NCBI GenBank assembly: GCA_000231825.2
Contig: JH720376.1
Coordinates: 1 to 63,316, forward strand
Length of the DNA: 63,316 nt
DNA from: Tetrahymena elliotti 4EA
Lineage: Eukaryota > Ciliophora > Oligohymenophorea > Hymenostomatida > Tetrahymenidae
Direction of reading: 5' to 3'
The notes below the pieces were generated by a model. The model was not told where the DNA came from, searched no databases, and worked only from the letters and a program-made list of their open reading frames with translations. Shown here one piece after another: positions 25,047-38,990 of this stretch; the stretch's first letter is position 1; the number at the start of each line of letters is the position of its first letter. A program made the position numbers and the translations under genes.

Positions 25047-28000
25047 ATTAATCAAAACCATTCTACTCCCAAAAGTATTCTCACAAAACAATGAGATACT
25101 TTTTTTTTCCACCCATACTCTCAATTTTCCAAATTAATTCACTCAATTTTATTAGCAAGTACCTAAAGATAGATAGAAAGACAATATAACTACCCTCTGA
25201 GGTTTAATAACACCACTTATAATTAGTTTTTTGCAAATAAAAACAATTTTAACTCCAAACTATAATATTAACTAACCAACCAATCAACCATCCACCAATA
25301 AATTAAAATAATAATTAATTGAAAGAACTAGCTACTTACTTTGATTGAAGAGGTTTATTTATTTATTTAATTAACTTATTTCATTATTTCAAATTCTTTT
25401 CCCAGCCAACAAATCAAGCTAAAGAAAGACAAACACCTAAAAATAAGTTACAAATTGATTAATTAAAGAATGAAAAAATCAAGAAAGAATGATCACTTCA
25501 ATTTAGAAAATAAACCTGGAAAAGAAAATAAAAAAAACCTCCTTCAAATTTTAAGAAATAGAGGACTGAAAAATAAAAGATAAAATAGTAGCATGAAAGT
25601 CTTTCAGCAAATCCAAATTTTCCATTTCTATAATTAAATATCATTTTTGAAGAGTTATAACATTTCTAGCAGAACTAAACTGATTGAATCACCAACTAAT
25701 TTCAGTATCTAATAATTAACTAACTAATCCTCATAAATGAATCAAAAGAATACTCAAATACTCCTTCATGAGATTCTTATTTTTTCCACATTTTTAGCAT
25801 AACCTCATCTCAATTTTCCCCAACAACAAACCATAATATATCTTAAACAAAACAAAATAAATATTAACCAGCTCAACAATATCTTAATTTTACTTTACAA
25901 TTTTTGAATTACCTACCTATTACTTCTTAACTAAAACTTTCAAACTTAATTCAGAGAATGGCTCCCTCACAATTGAGCTCCTTGAATTCAAGTGATTTTT
26001 TTTCCTATATTTTTTCTCTATAAAATGATAATAACCCACTTACACCAATCTCCCTACCTACCTACCAACCAACCTACATCTATCTAAAATAATTTTTTCC
26101 TTTGATAATTTTACACTAATTAAAGGATACATTCACTTTGTAAATATTTATCTTTTTTCCATCACTAGAACTCTTTAAAAGGTAAATATAAGCTACTAAT
26201 TGGGTTAGAAGCATTATATTAAGATTTTGTCAAGCAGCAACTAAATACCTTAATAATATAATATAACTTATATACATACCACAAAAAATACACATATATT
26301 ATTTGATTCAGCTTCATTTTGCTCGATCACCATTTTGTAGTAAATTTTGATTTCTATCTTATCAATTATTTTCAAGTAGTCTAATAACTATTATGCTAAA
26401 TATTAACCATCTAACTAATCTTGGCATGAAATAATTAATTTCGAGATGAAAATGCCTAAGTAAGAATTACTTTGCTTATTAGTCACTTGAAAGGTTGATC
26501 TGTCAATCAATAGCATCAACCAACATTTTTGTTTCTCAATCTATCAATCTTTAGGAAAATATTTTTGAATAACTTACTTGCTATTGCTTTGTAGCTTTAA
26601 ATGATCAATCTCTAAATAAATGTAATAATAACTCATCATCATACCTATCTACATAAATATCAACAAACAGGCTAAAACGAATCTACCAACAAGCTATATG
26701 ATGATTGATCACACTTAAAGATTGTACAAAAAGTTTTCCATCAAACCTAACTCCATGAATATAAAAAATAACTTTTTCCACACAATACAATTTGACAGTA
26801 ATATATAAATATTATATAAATAATTATATACATCTATATACATATATTAATATAATCCATTATAAATTAATTATATAATGTAATTATTTTACAAAATAAT
26901 TTTGAAATTAGCAACATTTTTACATTCAAATTTAATTCTTCCTCACATAGAATTTCTCTTTTTATCTCATTTAGAATTAATTTTTACCCATCAATTTCTT
27001 ATGATTAATTTTTACTCATCAATTTCTTATCATTAATTTTAAATACACAATTCCAAAAAATACTTATCTTTGTTTTTGAAGAAGAAAGACAAAAAATATT
27101 TTGTCAAAACCATAGACCTTTATAGAAAGAAATTTGGTAAATTAAATGCTATTGTAAAATAAATCAGTTAGGATTAAAATGCTATTTTTTAATCATATTA
27201 TTAATTAACAGTGTTTTTTTAAGAACTTTTTTGTGAGTATCTCAATAACTTTCTATTTTATTTTTGCTAAGATATGAAGAAAGAAATTGAAACATTTATC
27301 AATTATTTTACTTTTTGATATTATTATTTGAAAAAAATTGTTAAATATTCATACTTTAAGATTAGAATAAAATGAATAGTGATTGAAAAAGTTCAGTTTC
27401 ATGCAGTTAGTTTATTAAGATTGATTAAAATTAACATTCATAATTTTAGTAAATAAATTCAATAATTGAAAAATTATTAAAAAGTCTTTGTTTACAGATA
27501 GCAAAAGTTGATAAATACTTTGCTTGACTGTAATTTAGTATTTGCCAACAAAATTAATAGTATAAATATAAACTTTTGGACAATTTTAGATTAAGTATTT
27601 ATTTATCTATAACATTTGGGATAAATAAAATTAGTATATTAGCTCAAAAATTTAAAATTTAGAGGTCAAATAATGATATTTAAAAAATACTCATAGATAG
27701 TATCAAATTAAAAACTCATTTGTTGAATCATTTTTATTCTATTACTATTTTATTTTAAATCTATCTTTTGTATAAAATGTCTTCATTAGAATAAACATGT
27801 CAGATTTAACACAAACAGTTCAGTTAAATAAAATAAAATTTAAATAATTTTAATTGAAGAATAGTTATATTATTTGTTCATCAAAATAAAAAAATCTATT
27901 ACTTTTCAACTTAAAGTCAAAAGCATACATTTATCTGATATTGTTTATAATTTTACTTAACCAAAATACTTTTAAACTATTCAACAAAGTTATTAGATAT

Positions 28001-30168
28001 TATTTTATCCATATTAATTAGTAGCCTAATTATTCTTATTTTTAGAAAAGGACTAGAAAATAATATATTGAAGAAAAATTAATTAGATTTTAGGTTATTT
28101 TTTCACCTTTAGACAAAATAAAGATAAAATATTTAAACAATAATGGTTTAAATTAAAATTAATATATGTTAATGCAGTTCATATATGAAATTATTAATTA
28201 TTCTTTATTGTTATCAAACCCTAAAGAAATTTAATATAAAGCTATTTTACTTTAGATCAATCTCATTTTTTAAGATCATTTTATTTAAAATATTTATTTT
28301 GCTTTGTAATTTAAAATTTTTCAAATAATCTTTCTCTATTTATTTAAAGCCTTATTTGAAGAAGAATTCTCTTGCTATTGATATTATAAATGTTTATTAT
28401 TTTTTTTATTGACTAACAATTTGATGAAATGAGTGAGGATTCAAATTATTTTAGTAGAATTTAGCTTCTATTAAAAATTCATAGCTTGTTATTATTTTAA
28501 TTTGCCATTAATTCTAGTTTTATTGAGTAGCCTTATATATTTCAAAAGAGCATAGAATGGTAGAGTAGAGCTTGGTTCTTTTAATATGAAATAATTGAAT
28601 AAATGAATACTTACAGGTAATAGATTAAAGTATTTAATCAATATAAAAAGTTACTAGTAAAAAATTTTTGAAAGAAAAGTAAACAAATAATAAAATGACG
28701 AGCTTTTTGGAATGTAAGATAATGCAGAACTAAGTATTATTCTATTTTTAGAAATCAATTATTTTTAAAATGTAATTATCAATTTTATAGTGGATAAATA
28801 AAATTTTTTGAATAAAATTTGCTCAGCAGAAAAATTATCTTATGAAATTAAAATAAGAAGATTATCAAATTGATTCAAAGGATTTTTATATATTAGTAAA
28901 TATTTTAGCTAGATTGATGTGATAAAATCAATTGAGATAATATTGAGAGATTTTAATAAATTTAACAAGAATTGTATTATACAAAAAAGCTATTTTTTTT
29001 ACAATTTTAGATATTTTGCTTTCTTTTTAGTATTTTCATTAAATAGGCATTGTATCAACAAAATAAAATAACTTTGTATAAAAAATATTTCTTGACAAAA
29101 AAGGATAAAAGTTTAATAAAAATAAATGAAAAATGAAGTTGATTTACATCAGAAAGATGTATTTTCAATAGCGCAAGCTAAAAATTTGCATTTATTATTT
29201 TTTATTATTTAAAATTTGGGATAAGCTGTGAAATATTTTAAAAAGACTCACTTTATTTTTTAAAAATTAAATATAAATTTGAATACAAATAAAAAATGGA
29301 GTTAACTTAGTACCAGTTTTTTATTTTAAAACGAAGATTAGAAAGAATTGAAAATCAGTAAAAAACTTAAAAAAAAAATGGAATCACTTAAAATAATATT
29401 ATAGACATTTTTGAACAAAATTATTGATCATACTTCGGTTTAAAGAACAGATGAAATTCTTTAAAAATTAGTGTGTGTTTTTTTATTTAAAATTTGATTA
29501 TTTTTTTGATTAGTTGCTCGATTTATTGCAAGAATCTATCTGTTCGTCAGTTTGGTTTGAGTGTCAGCTGAGGTTGTGTATTAAAAGTTAGTGAAGAAAT
29601 AAATGAAAAATAAAATCAAAATTAATTAAAAGAAGATAAATTGAAAGGAAATTTTATTGCTTCTTTTTGTTTATGAATTATTAATTAGCTTTTAGATTGT
29701 GTTATAATTAGCTTGGTTTTTTGTTTATTTTTAATTTCTCATAAAGGATTGATAACATATATTGTTTGCTTCTTTTTTTTTTTGACTTTTAAAATTATCT
29801 TAATTAGATTATTCAAAGAAAAGAAAGACACAATTTAATTGATTTTATGCATTCGCTTTGAATGCGTGCGTGATATGATATAGTAGTAGAAAGGAGCGTA
29901 TTTGATTGCCTTTTAATTTAATTTGGTTTTAAACTATAATATTAATTAAAATTGAAAGAAATAAAGAAGAAGAAAAAAAAACTTCAAAAAAGCAAGTCAA
30001 ATTAAGGCCTACCTTCTTGGGACTTCAATTAGTATTTGTGAAAAAAAAAAATTTAGATTATATTTTTGGAGATTAAACTGAAGAAGATATAGATATAGCA
30101 CTTACATCTGAATAAGTGTATTCAAATATAGATTAGAAAATTTAAAGTCTTATATAAATTAAATACTT
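25047..30168. other. 5.1-kb gene-poor region
   Basis: No exon with splice logic or family likeness was found on either strand. The first ~1.7 kb (25.05-26.75 kb) is visibly C-rich and G-poor on the plus strand, with ccta/cctac runs near 26055. The rest is balanced AT-rich DNA with many TGA in all frames. A 28-bp tandem repeat lies at 26976-27040. The part just before 30169 is the likely promoter and 5' UTR of the kinase gene. If this were micronuclear DNA, an internal eliminated sequence would be one explanation. Confidence 0.5.
26976..27040. repeat. 28-bp tandem repeat, 2.3 copies
   Basis: The unit begins attaatttttac, continues catcaatttcttat, and repeats at 26976, 27004 and (partly) 27032 with one or two substitutions. 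Non-coding. Confidence 0.75.
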
Positions 30169-33100
30169 ATGAATTCTAGCAATTCTTAATCTTAACAGGA
30201 GGTATTTAATACTCTTTTATCCAAATCTCTCTCTTTTTATTTAAGCATATCCACTCCCCAACCCTTGTCATGCTATTTAACTTTCTTGATATCTCTTTAC
30301 TAATTTAAGAATAATATTTCCCCTTAATTAATTTCTTAATTTGCGATATCCTCTTTACTTATTTATTTATTTCCCTTGATATCAAAAAATTCTTTCTTTC
30401 TTTTTTACATTAATTCATTCATTCATTAATGCATACATACCTAATGCTTATTTATTACAAATAACAAACCAACTTTTCTTTTTGCAAATTAAATTACCTT
30501 TATCATGCATGATGCATGCAGTGCGCAAAACTGAATTTTAGTTAGCAAGCATTTAATTTATCAAATACTATATGCTCTTTTGTTGTTGAGTTTAACTACT
30601 CATTTAACAATATTTCCCATATTCTTTAAATAAAAGACCTTATTTTCATAATCATAAATCCTTTTTTTTTTTTTGATATGTGCATTTTTCTTTCTTTTTT
30701 TAATTTTTACAGCAAGAAAAAGGGGACCATTTGGAATTGCTCAACAAATAATTATTGTTAATTTGGTATCATTATTTCTTCTTCTTATAAAACAGATTAG
30801 CTAAGATCAAAATGAAGATCCTGAAGAATAGAAGGATCAAATCGTAGAAGAAAGTCCTAAGGGAAGATTTATTCGAGTAGAAGTTTAATTTATATATAGA
30901 ACATATTCATTTCAATAAGCGATTTAGCCATTATAAATTGATTAGCATAAAATTATAAAAAATAAAAAACTAAATATTTTCTTTAAATTATCAAAATCAA
31001 GTTTAATGAAGAGCTTGGATTTGGAGCATATAAAACAGTTTATAAAGGATATGACAACGATTCAGGTTGTGAAATAGCTTGGAATGTTATTAAATTATAA
31101 AGGCTTCCTTAAAGTAAATATATTCTTAAAAATTAATTGCATCTTAATTGTATTACTTATCATATTATACAGATATAATTTCAATTTTATCTAGCAAAAG
31201 TTATAGTTAAATAGCATAAAGTATAAAATATATAGCTGCTAATGAAGTTCTTTATGCGTTTAATCAAAATTATAAAAAATGTTGAGAAATGTTTTATCAA
31301 AAATTATTTTTGCATCAAATTTCAAAGCTATGAAATAGGCAAGCAAACAAACAAACAAACAATCAATCAAGCAATCAAAAAAGCATTCAAAGAAAAAATA
31401 TTAATATATAATTCTCAAAATCAAGAAAAATTACTATAAATAGATTTTTTAAAATTTAAGAAAGCGGTTCTCTCTTATTTATCATAGAAGTTAATGATTG
31501 TATTAGTAGAAATATTGATAAAATTCGAGCATTTTAACTAAAAAACAATCTTTCTTTTCATTAAAAAGGTTTTAAACTTAATTTCATTTTATAATAGACG
31601 AACGAAAACGCATTTCAGAGGAAATTTCACTTTTAAAGAATCTTAGACATAAAAACATTATTAATTTTATTAATGCTTGGATGAATAGGGCTAAAAATGA
31701 AATCATTTTTATTACAGAGTGTTTAAGTGGTGGATCTCTCAAAAAGTAACAAATCCTATTTTTATATTATACATTTGGATTATTAATCGCCATCAATTAT
31801 TATTGACAAACGTTTATTTAAAGACAAATATAGATTGTTTAAGACCTTATCATAGCTAATTAATTCAAATCTTAATCAAGTTCAATTTCTAATTTTATGC
31901 ATTCGAAATTTAAACTTTCCAAAAAATCTTAATGACACAAATCTCAATTAGTGTAGTGTTGACAAATTTAAATCTAGAAATAATATTACAAATATATTTG
32001 GTTATTAAATAAGGCGTTAAATTAAAATTCAGAATTTAAGATTTTATTACCATTTCAGTAAATTTAATATATCGAATTTAAGGAGGAAAATTTCTAAAAA
32101 AAGCAGTTAGTTATCACAATTAAATTTTTTTATAGTTTAATAATCCATAATATAAAATAATAGATTAACTAATTATTATTTTAATAGGTATTTGAATAGA
32201 ATAAGAAAGCCCAGATTAAAAATTATTAAGTAATGGTGCAAGCAGATTTTATCTGGTTTATAGTACTTACATGAATAGGAACCACATCCAATTATTCATA
32301 GAGACATTAAATGTGAAAACATATTTGTTAATACAGTCAATAACGAAATTCGAATAGGAGATTTAGGTTTAGCACTCACTTTAAAATCTGATTTTACAAC
32401 AAGTGTTTTAGGTACTCCTGAATTTATGGCTCCTGAAATATATGAAGAAAAATATGGAACTGCAGTTGATATTTATGCTTTTGGTATGTGTCTATTAGAA
32501 ATGGCTACTCTATAAATACCTTATAGGGAATGTACTTCAGCTGCTCAAGTTTATAAGAAGGTAAAACTTATAAAAAGTTTAATCTTTTATTTATTTCTCA
32601 ATTTTGAATTTTTTAGGTTTCTTAGGGACTTCTTCCAAATAGTTTGTAGCTTATTTAGAATGATTAGTTAAAACAATTTATATTAAAATGCATTCAAAGA
32701 TCTGAAAATAGACCAAGTGCTGCTTAGCTTTTATAGGATGACTTTTTTAAAGAATCAGAAATAGATAATCAACCTATCTAATTAGCTACTGATAGAATGC
32801 CCCAATCCCTGGGTTCTAATGATTCCCCACAAACTAACCATTAATAGCAAAGTTTTTAATAGAGCTAAGAGCAACACAGTTAAGTTTAAAGTAGCAATTT
32901 CAAAAAAACAAGTGATTTTGAATCCCCTGTTCATTAAATAGCATAAAAACAAGATAATCATTCATCCTCTTCTGCATCAAAATCTTCTCACTCTAAATAA
33001 CAAAAGGGATCTAATCAAGCTTCACCTACCTAATCTTAAAATTCATCACAATCATCGGAAAAACCAACTTAATAAAATTTAAATCAAAATTAAAGTTCTA

Positions 33101-36100
33101 TTCCTAAACATGAATCTTAAAACTCCTTATCCTCAATTGGTTAAAACTAAACAAGCTCTGTTCAATCTTCTTTTCATGATTAAGATGCAAACTTAAAGAA
33201 ACCACTATTTGATGGATAATCTAGTAAATCAACACACCTAGAAACTGAATAAATTTAGAATCAAATTATTTCAAATGAAGATCGTTAGATAAAAATTACT
33301 AAAGATTAATCAACTGAGTCGTATTCTTAAGATTAGAGTATACATAATGGATTATAATTTACTAAATAAGAAAGCTAGTTATCATAAATTTCTTAAATTG
33401 AAACAAGTAAAGAGATAAAAAATAAATCTTAAGAAGTAGAGAATAAAAATATTAACACTCATAATTAAATATAAGATTAGGATAATATAAATATGAAAAT
33501 ACCTACTTAAATTATTGAAAAAAGCAATTCAGATTAATCACTAAATGAATAAAATGTAGTCTAGAATAAAGAAGTTAAAGACAATGAACAGATAAATTAG
33601 GATATGGCTGAGTAAAATAATAAATTAGAATAACATACATTGAGAGAAGAGAGTGATGATGATTAAAATGATGATGATGATGATGATAATTTAAAACAAA
33701 AGTATTACTTGAATAAAAATATTATTTACACTAATGGTAGTGGTATGATAACTCAAGTTCTTCCCCCTGTAGAAAAGAGATTAGATGAGGAATTTAAAAT
33801 GAGAAAAATAACTGAAGACTCTAAGGAAATTTAAGAGGAAGATCTTATTTAAATTAGACAATAAACTAATGATTCTATGTCTTTCAATGATTAAGGCAAA
33901 TTAAATTCTGAAAATATCTCATTTGGTAGATTAAATGCTTCTAATACTAAAGAAGTAACGGGCGGAGATTTTAGTTTTGATAAATAAACTAAACTCTAAG
34001 GAATTGATAAAAATGTTGATTAAGAAGAAGAATAAAAAAATGTTTAAACAAATTAAATTTTGGTAATTGATACCGTAGGTGAGAAAAAGGATATCTAAAG
34101 TGCTGATTTTTCCTAATCTCCTTATTATCAGAATAAGAAATAAGATGGTAATAATACCCCTTAAGTAAATAATTCTCTTAATGCTTCTAAAAACCCATTT
34201 AGTGAAGACAAACATAGATTAATGAGATAAAAAAGTAAAAGTGGTGAAGATTTTTATGTATAAAAATTATCAAATATCTAAAACGAAAATATTCAAGTAA
34301 GCTATTCTGATAACATTTCCATGAATGGTTAGTAAAACAGTTAATAAGAATAAATTAAAAATAGCTAAGGTTACTCTCCTTAAAAAGTGAAGGAATATTT
34401 ATCAAATGACTAACAATATGAGAGGATATTAAGAAGAGAAATTGAAATTGGTAATTCTTAAAAAAATGATAACTTAAATAGTTAAAATAACCTCCATAAT
34501 TGTGGAGGAGCTGATAATTCAGAGTTTGCCTCAAACTAAGAAAGTGGTGCTTCATTAGATAAATACAGCAACAAGAGTTTAGATAACGTGAATATTGATT
34601 AGAACAAAAGAGCGAGTCCATAGAATGATATTGGTTATTATGATGATTTAGCAAACTAATTTATTGCTCAAAATGATCAATCTGAAATATATTCTAATCA
34701 TGAATATCAATAAGACTATTCTAAGTAGCCAAGTATGGTCGAAATTTAGCAAGGTTAAGATTAGGATTCAAGTGATGTTCCTCCATATTCACTAACTGTT
34801 TTAGAAGAAAAAGAACTGAAAAATTAAAAATTTTAAATTAAATTCAAGTTCTAATATTTTAATAGAAGCTAAACCTTTGAAATTGATAATACTCATGAGG
34901 ACTTTAGTGAGCAAAGTATATTTGCTTTTGCTTAAATAAAGGCTGCTGAACTTGAAATTGTTGAACTTGAAGAATAATTTGCCTATGATTTATACAATTT
35001 AGGTAATTTCTTCTTATTTTAAAAGTCTCTTTGAATATTAATTTTTTTATCAAATAGTTTATGAACGTTATAATCAATTCCACAGCTAAGTATCTTCAGG
35101 ATAAAGAAAAGTTGTTTAAGAAGATTCATCAAATTCAAACATCACTTAACCTTATTGTATTGAAATATTTATTCGTCACTATCAAAATTATATGGTAAAT
35201 TTAATTTGAGAAATTTTAATTAAGCATGAATGAATACTTAAATTTGTTTAAAATAGAAAGAAATAGAAGAATATTTAAAAGTAGAGTCTAGCCAAAATCT
35301 TAAAGTTAGGTAATCAAAAGAATAGATTCAACTTCATAGATTCCACCTCAATCAATAAGAGAATTAAATTGATTATGAATCTTAAGCACAGAGTTAAAAC
35401 GTTTAAAAATCACCTTAAACTATTTTAAAAGTAATTGCTGTTAATTAGTAGTAGCAAATATAATCCTAGTAAAATGTAGGGTATATTAACAACAATAACA
35501 TAAATTAAGATTTCTTTGAATCTCCTGAGATAAATAACATTTAAAAGAAGTCAAATAATATAAACTAGTAAACGATTGAATAATTTTAATAACCCATCTA
35601 CCCAAATAATTAAAGTAATAGCAGTGGGATAATAAATATTCCAAATAATTAATTTCCTTCAAATACAAATAATATGGGGTAAAACTACACCTAAAATACA
35701 GCATCTTACTCTAACATTGGTGTTATTAACAATAACCCAAATATACCAAATAGTTTACTAAACTTTAATAGTACCTAAAACACGTAAGGAAATATTGCCT
35801 CTCATCACCTATCACCAAATTCAAGTGCAAATACCTTTGAGGAAAATCAAGAGGCTTAAGCAATATTAAATTTCCCTCCATAGATTTAAAGGTCAGGATC
35901 AATTTAAATTAGTACTCAGTCAACCTAGTCAAATAATTTGAAAAATTAAATGTATAATCCTTAAAATAATAATGGCTAATAACCAATTTAACAAGCTTAA
36001 ATGATTAATAAAAATAAGTATGCATAAACCACAACTCATTAATAATAGTAGTAATAGATAAAATAAAAAGTTTAGAAAGAAGAAAGTCTAAATACATAAG

Positions 36101-38990
36101 GCCTTAATCCACGTGAAGGAAGATAGGATAATAAAGGAATAAGTCATTCTTAAAGCTTTTCAAATATCTCTACTTAGGTTATATAAAAGGTTAATAAACA
36201 AAGCTAGTCTAAACATAGATTACATAATGCTGATAATTCTAATGTCTAGACAATGTATTCTTCCAATTAGTAATCATAAAATGTATCAAACAGTAAACCT
36301 CAGCTTTCATAATAATCTTACTTTAATTAGCAAAATCTTTCATAACAAATATAATTTCAAAATCCCCTTTAACAACATCAATAAAGCTCTAGTTTCTTCT
36401 AATAAAATTAGTCATAAGTGTAATAACCTAATGGATCAATATATGTTTTTCCTTAAAATAATATAAATCAAAGTACTTAAGCAACACCTTAAAATTTTCC
36501 AGGTAGATAGCCAACTCAAAGGTAACAAAAATACTCTTATGCTTCAGAAGACACTTAACAAACACAATCAAATATTATAGCTAAGTAAGGAAGCCACTTT
36601 AAGAACTAATCTAATCACTAAGTAAAACAACCTTCATCGCAAGAGCAATACACCAATAAAGTACATAGTATACAAGATGACTCTAATAATCCATATTAGC
36701 TTCCATAATAGTAATAACAATAAAGATTTTAGTAAAATTAATAAATCAACTATCAGCAAAATTCTAATTAATTTGATAATGATAATACTTTAAGAAAGAA
36801 CTCTTAAAATAACAACTAGAGCAATTACAATCCTTAAAATCCTCCATTCTTCATATAACCTTTAGACAACAAAAATGGCACTTAATTTAACTAAGGAATT
36901 AATCAATAAAACCTTAAATAATAACAAACATAAAATTCATTTATCAAAAGTTTATCTCCACCAGGAATTCAAAGCAGAAAAGAAACTGATTAAAACAAGT
37001 AAAAAAATTATATAATATCTCGTCCTCCATCCTCTGGATAATAAACAAGAGTGTAATTAACCTTAAATGAATAAGATGTACAACAATAAACACAAACCTA
37101 ATATACTTAACAAACCACTATGATTTCACCAACTTATAGTCAGTATAGTTAGAGCAATAGTAAAAGAACTTCTGATAACTTCTATCTCCCATAAGAAAAT
37201 ACTTAATAGTAGTAACCCTTACCTAATAACATACCTACTGTAATAGCAAATAATCTTACCAATCAATAATAGCCAGTTCAAAAGGTATCTTCAACTCCTT
37301 AATATACTTAGCAAGTTAGACAAGAAGAATAAAATGTTGAATAGCTTAATCAATAAGTATATTAACGCTAAAATAAAAAAGAATAATCCTATTATAAATA
37401 GACTACTACATAAGCTAGCCAAGGATCTTCTCATAACTTGATTTCCCCTAATGCTTAATAAGTAATTAAATTCTAATTATAAGAATAAAATAGCAATTCT
37501 TCAATGCCTATTGTAAATAAGCAATAAGTTTAGAATTAATAAATACAATAGTAGTAATAGCAATAGCAATAACAATAATAACAACAGTAATAAGTGTATT
37601 AAAATCCACCTGCACAAAATACTTAACAAAATCAAGGTAGCCAAATGTAGTAACCTTAATCTACATATACTAATTAATAGCAAAATAGCTCTAATAACAA
37701 CAATGCTACTTCATTTATCAATAATTAATAAATACAATAATAGCAATAGTTATAGCAATAACAATTATACCAATAATAATAGTAATAATAATAATAATAA
37801 TTCTAACCTCAATCAAATTAAAATAATACTAATAATGCTACAACTCAAAATATTTCTTAAGCTCAAAATAGTTAACTAGTTTTTGAAACCTAAGTTCAAT
37901 TTAACTAAAGTTAAAGTCCACCTCCTTAAGTTCCTTAAGTGAATCAACAAATTCAGTAATAGTAACATACTTAGAATGAAAGAATAATTTAGTAGCAGTA
38001 ATAGACAAATATTTAATAGCCGACTACTGTATAAGGTCCTTAAAAATAAAACTAAAATATTTAAGGAAGTTAGTAAATTATTTAGAATAATTAACCTTAA
38101 TAATTAACTTAATAAGCCAATAATTAACAATAAAATTAAAATTTATAATAATAGATATAATAAGCACCTTTAAATTAATAGAATTAGTTATAATAGTAGC
38201 CAGTTTAACAATAATAACTTAATAATAATTAGATTGTAAACTAACCACAATAACAACAATAATTATAATAACCATAACAATAGTAATATCCTGGCTAAAA
38301 CTAACAAGTTAATAACATTAATTAGTAACAGTAATACTAAGTATAAAATTAAGCTTAGATGCAAATCAATAACTAAACTAACAATTAACCAAGTACAGCT
38401 AATATTTAAAGAACTTCTCCTGCGAAGATTGAAGACGAAATAAAAAAAATAATTCTTGAAATTAAAGTAAATTTATAATTGCAATAGAAAATTTATATAT
38501 CTTTTTTTAATAGTTAAAATTATAGAGATCTCAACCAATTAAGATTGACAGAGTCAACCATGACAAACTAAAGGACGAAAGCGAAATAAGACTATTACAA
38601 AGAAGTTTAAAGTTATGTTCACCCTAAGAATAGATTTTAGAAAATGGCCATTTCGGAAATTATACTGAATAAATGATCAAAATTTTCTAGAAATAGCATA
38701 ATTTAGCATGCAATGGTGCCATCGAAAATGATCTCTGGAAATCTATATCAAGTAAAACTTATAAAAATGCTTCAAAATTAATTAATTAATTATTAACTTT
38801 TTTAAAATCAGATGAGCTTGAGAACTAACTTGCATAAATTGAAAATAAAGCAAGCATCTAGCAGTAAAAAGACCAAAACAAAAAGAAGCTAATTAAAGAG
38901 ATTTAGAGTTAACAATCTAAAGAAACTATGAGCAACTTTGAAAGTAAAATGTTCAGTGATTTTAGCTTGACAAATAATGATTTGCATTGA
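30169..38990 (+). CDS. WNK-family Ser/Thr protein kinase with very long Gln/Asn-rich tail, 2,318 aa
   Basis: Nine exons (30169-30201, 30796-30876, 31002-31113, 31598-31745, 32188-32560, 32617-35002, 35058-35194, 35257-38466, 38514-38990), all in phase. The kinase domain is at about residues 30-320. The glycine loop [11 protein letters not shown] carries a Lys where WNKs have their displaced catalytic Lys, and the usual beta-3 Lys is Asn (EIAWNVIK). Other motifs are [19 protein letters not shown] in place of DFG, and the WNK-like [18 protein letters not shown] and [14 protein letters not shown]. After ~600 disordered residues, a short folded piece (FQIKFKFQYFNRSQTFEIDN...[20 protein letters not shown]) resembles the PF2/CCT-like domain of WNK and OSR1/SPAK. 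The remaining ~1,100 residues are Gln/Asn-rich with Gln runs up to 16, closing with a helical end. WNKs sense chloride and osmotic state and control cation-chloride transport. The first 11-codon exon is the least certain. Confidence 0.92.

Noticed and set aside
25047..30168. Internal eliminated sequence or transposon
   Set aside because: No terminal repeats, target-site duplication or transposase-like frame was seen; calling it germline-limited would be a guess.
34355..34654. Minus-strand His/Tyr/Ser-rich frame
   Set aside because: Antisense to the disordered region of the kinase; the plus-strand frame continues through it without a break.
37501..37683. Leu-rich open frame on the minus strand
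   Set aside because: It is the antisense shadow of a poly-Gln stretch in the WNK kinase gene.
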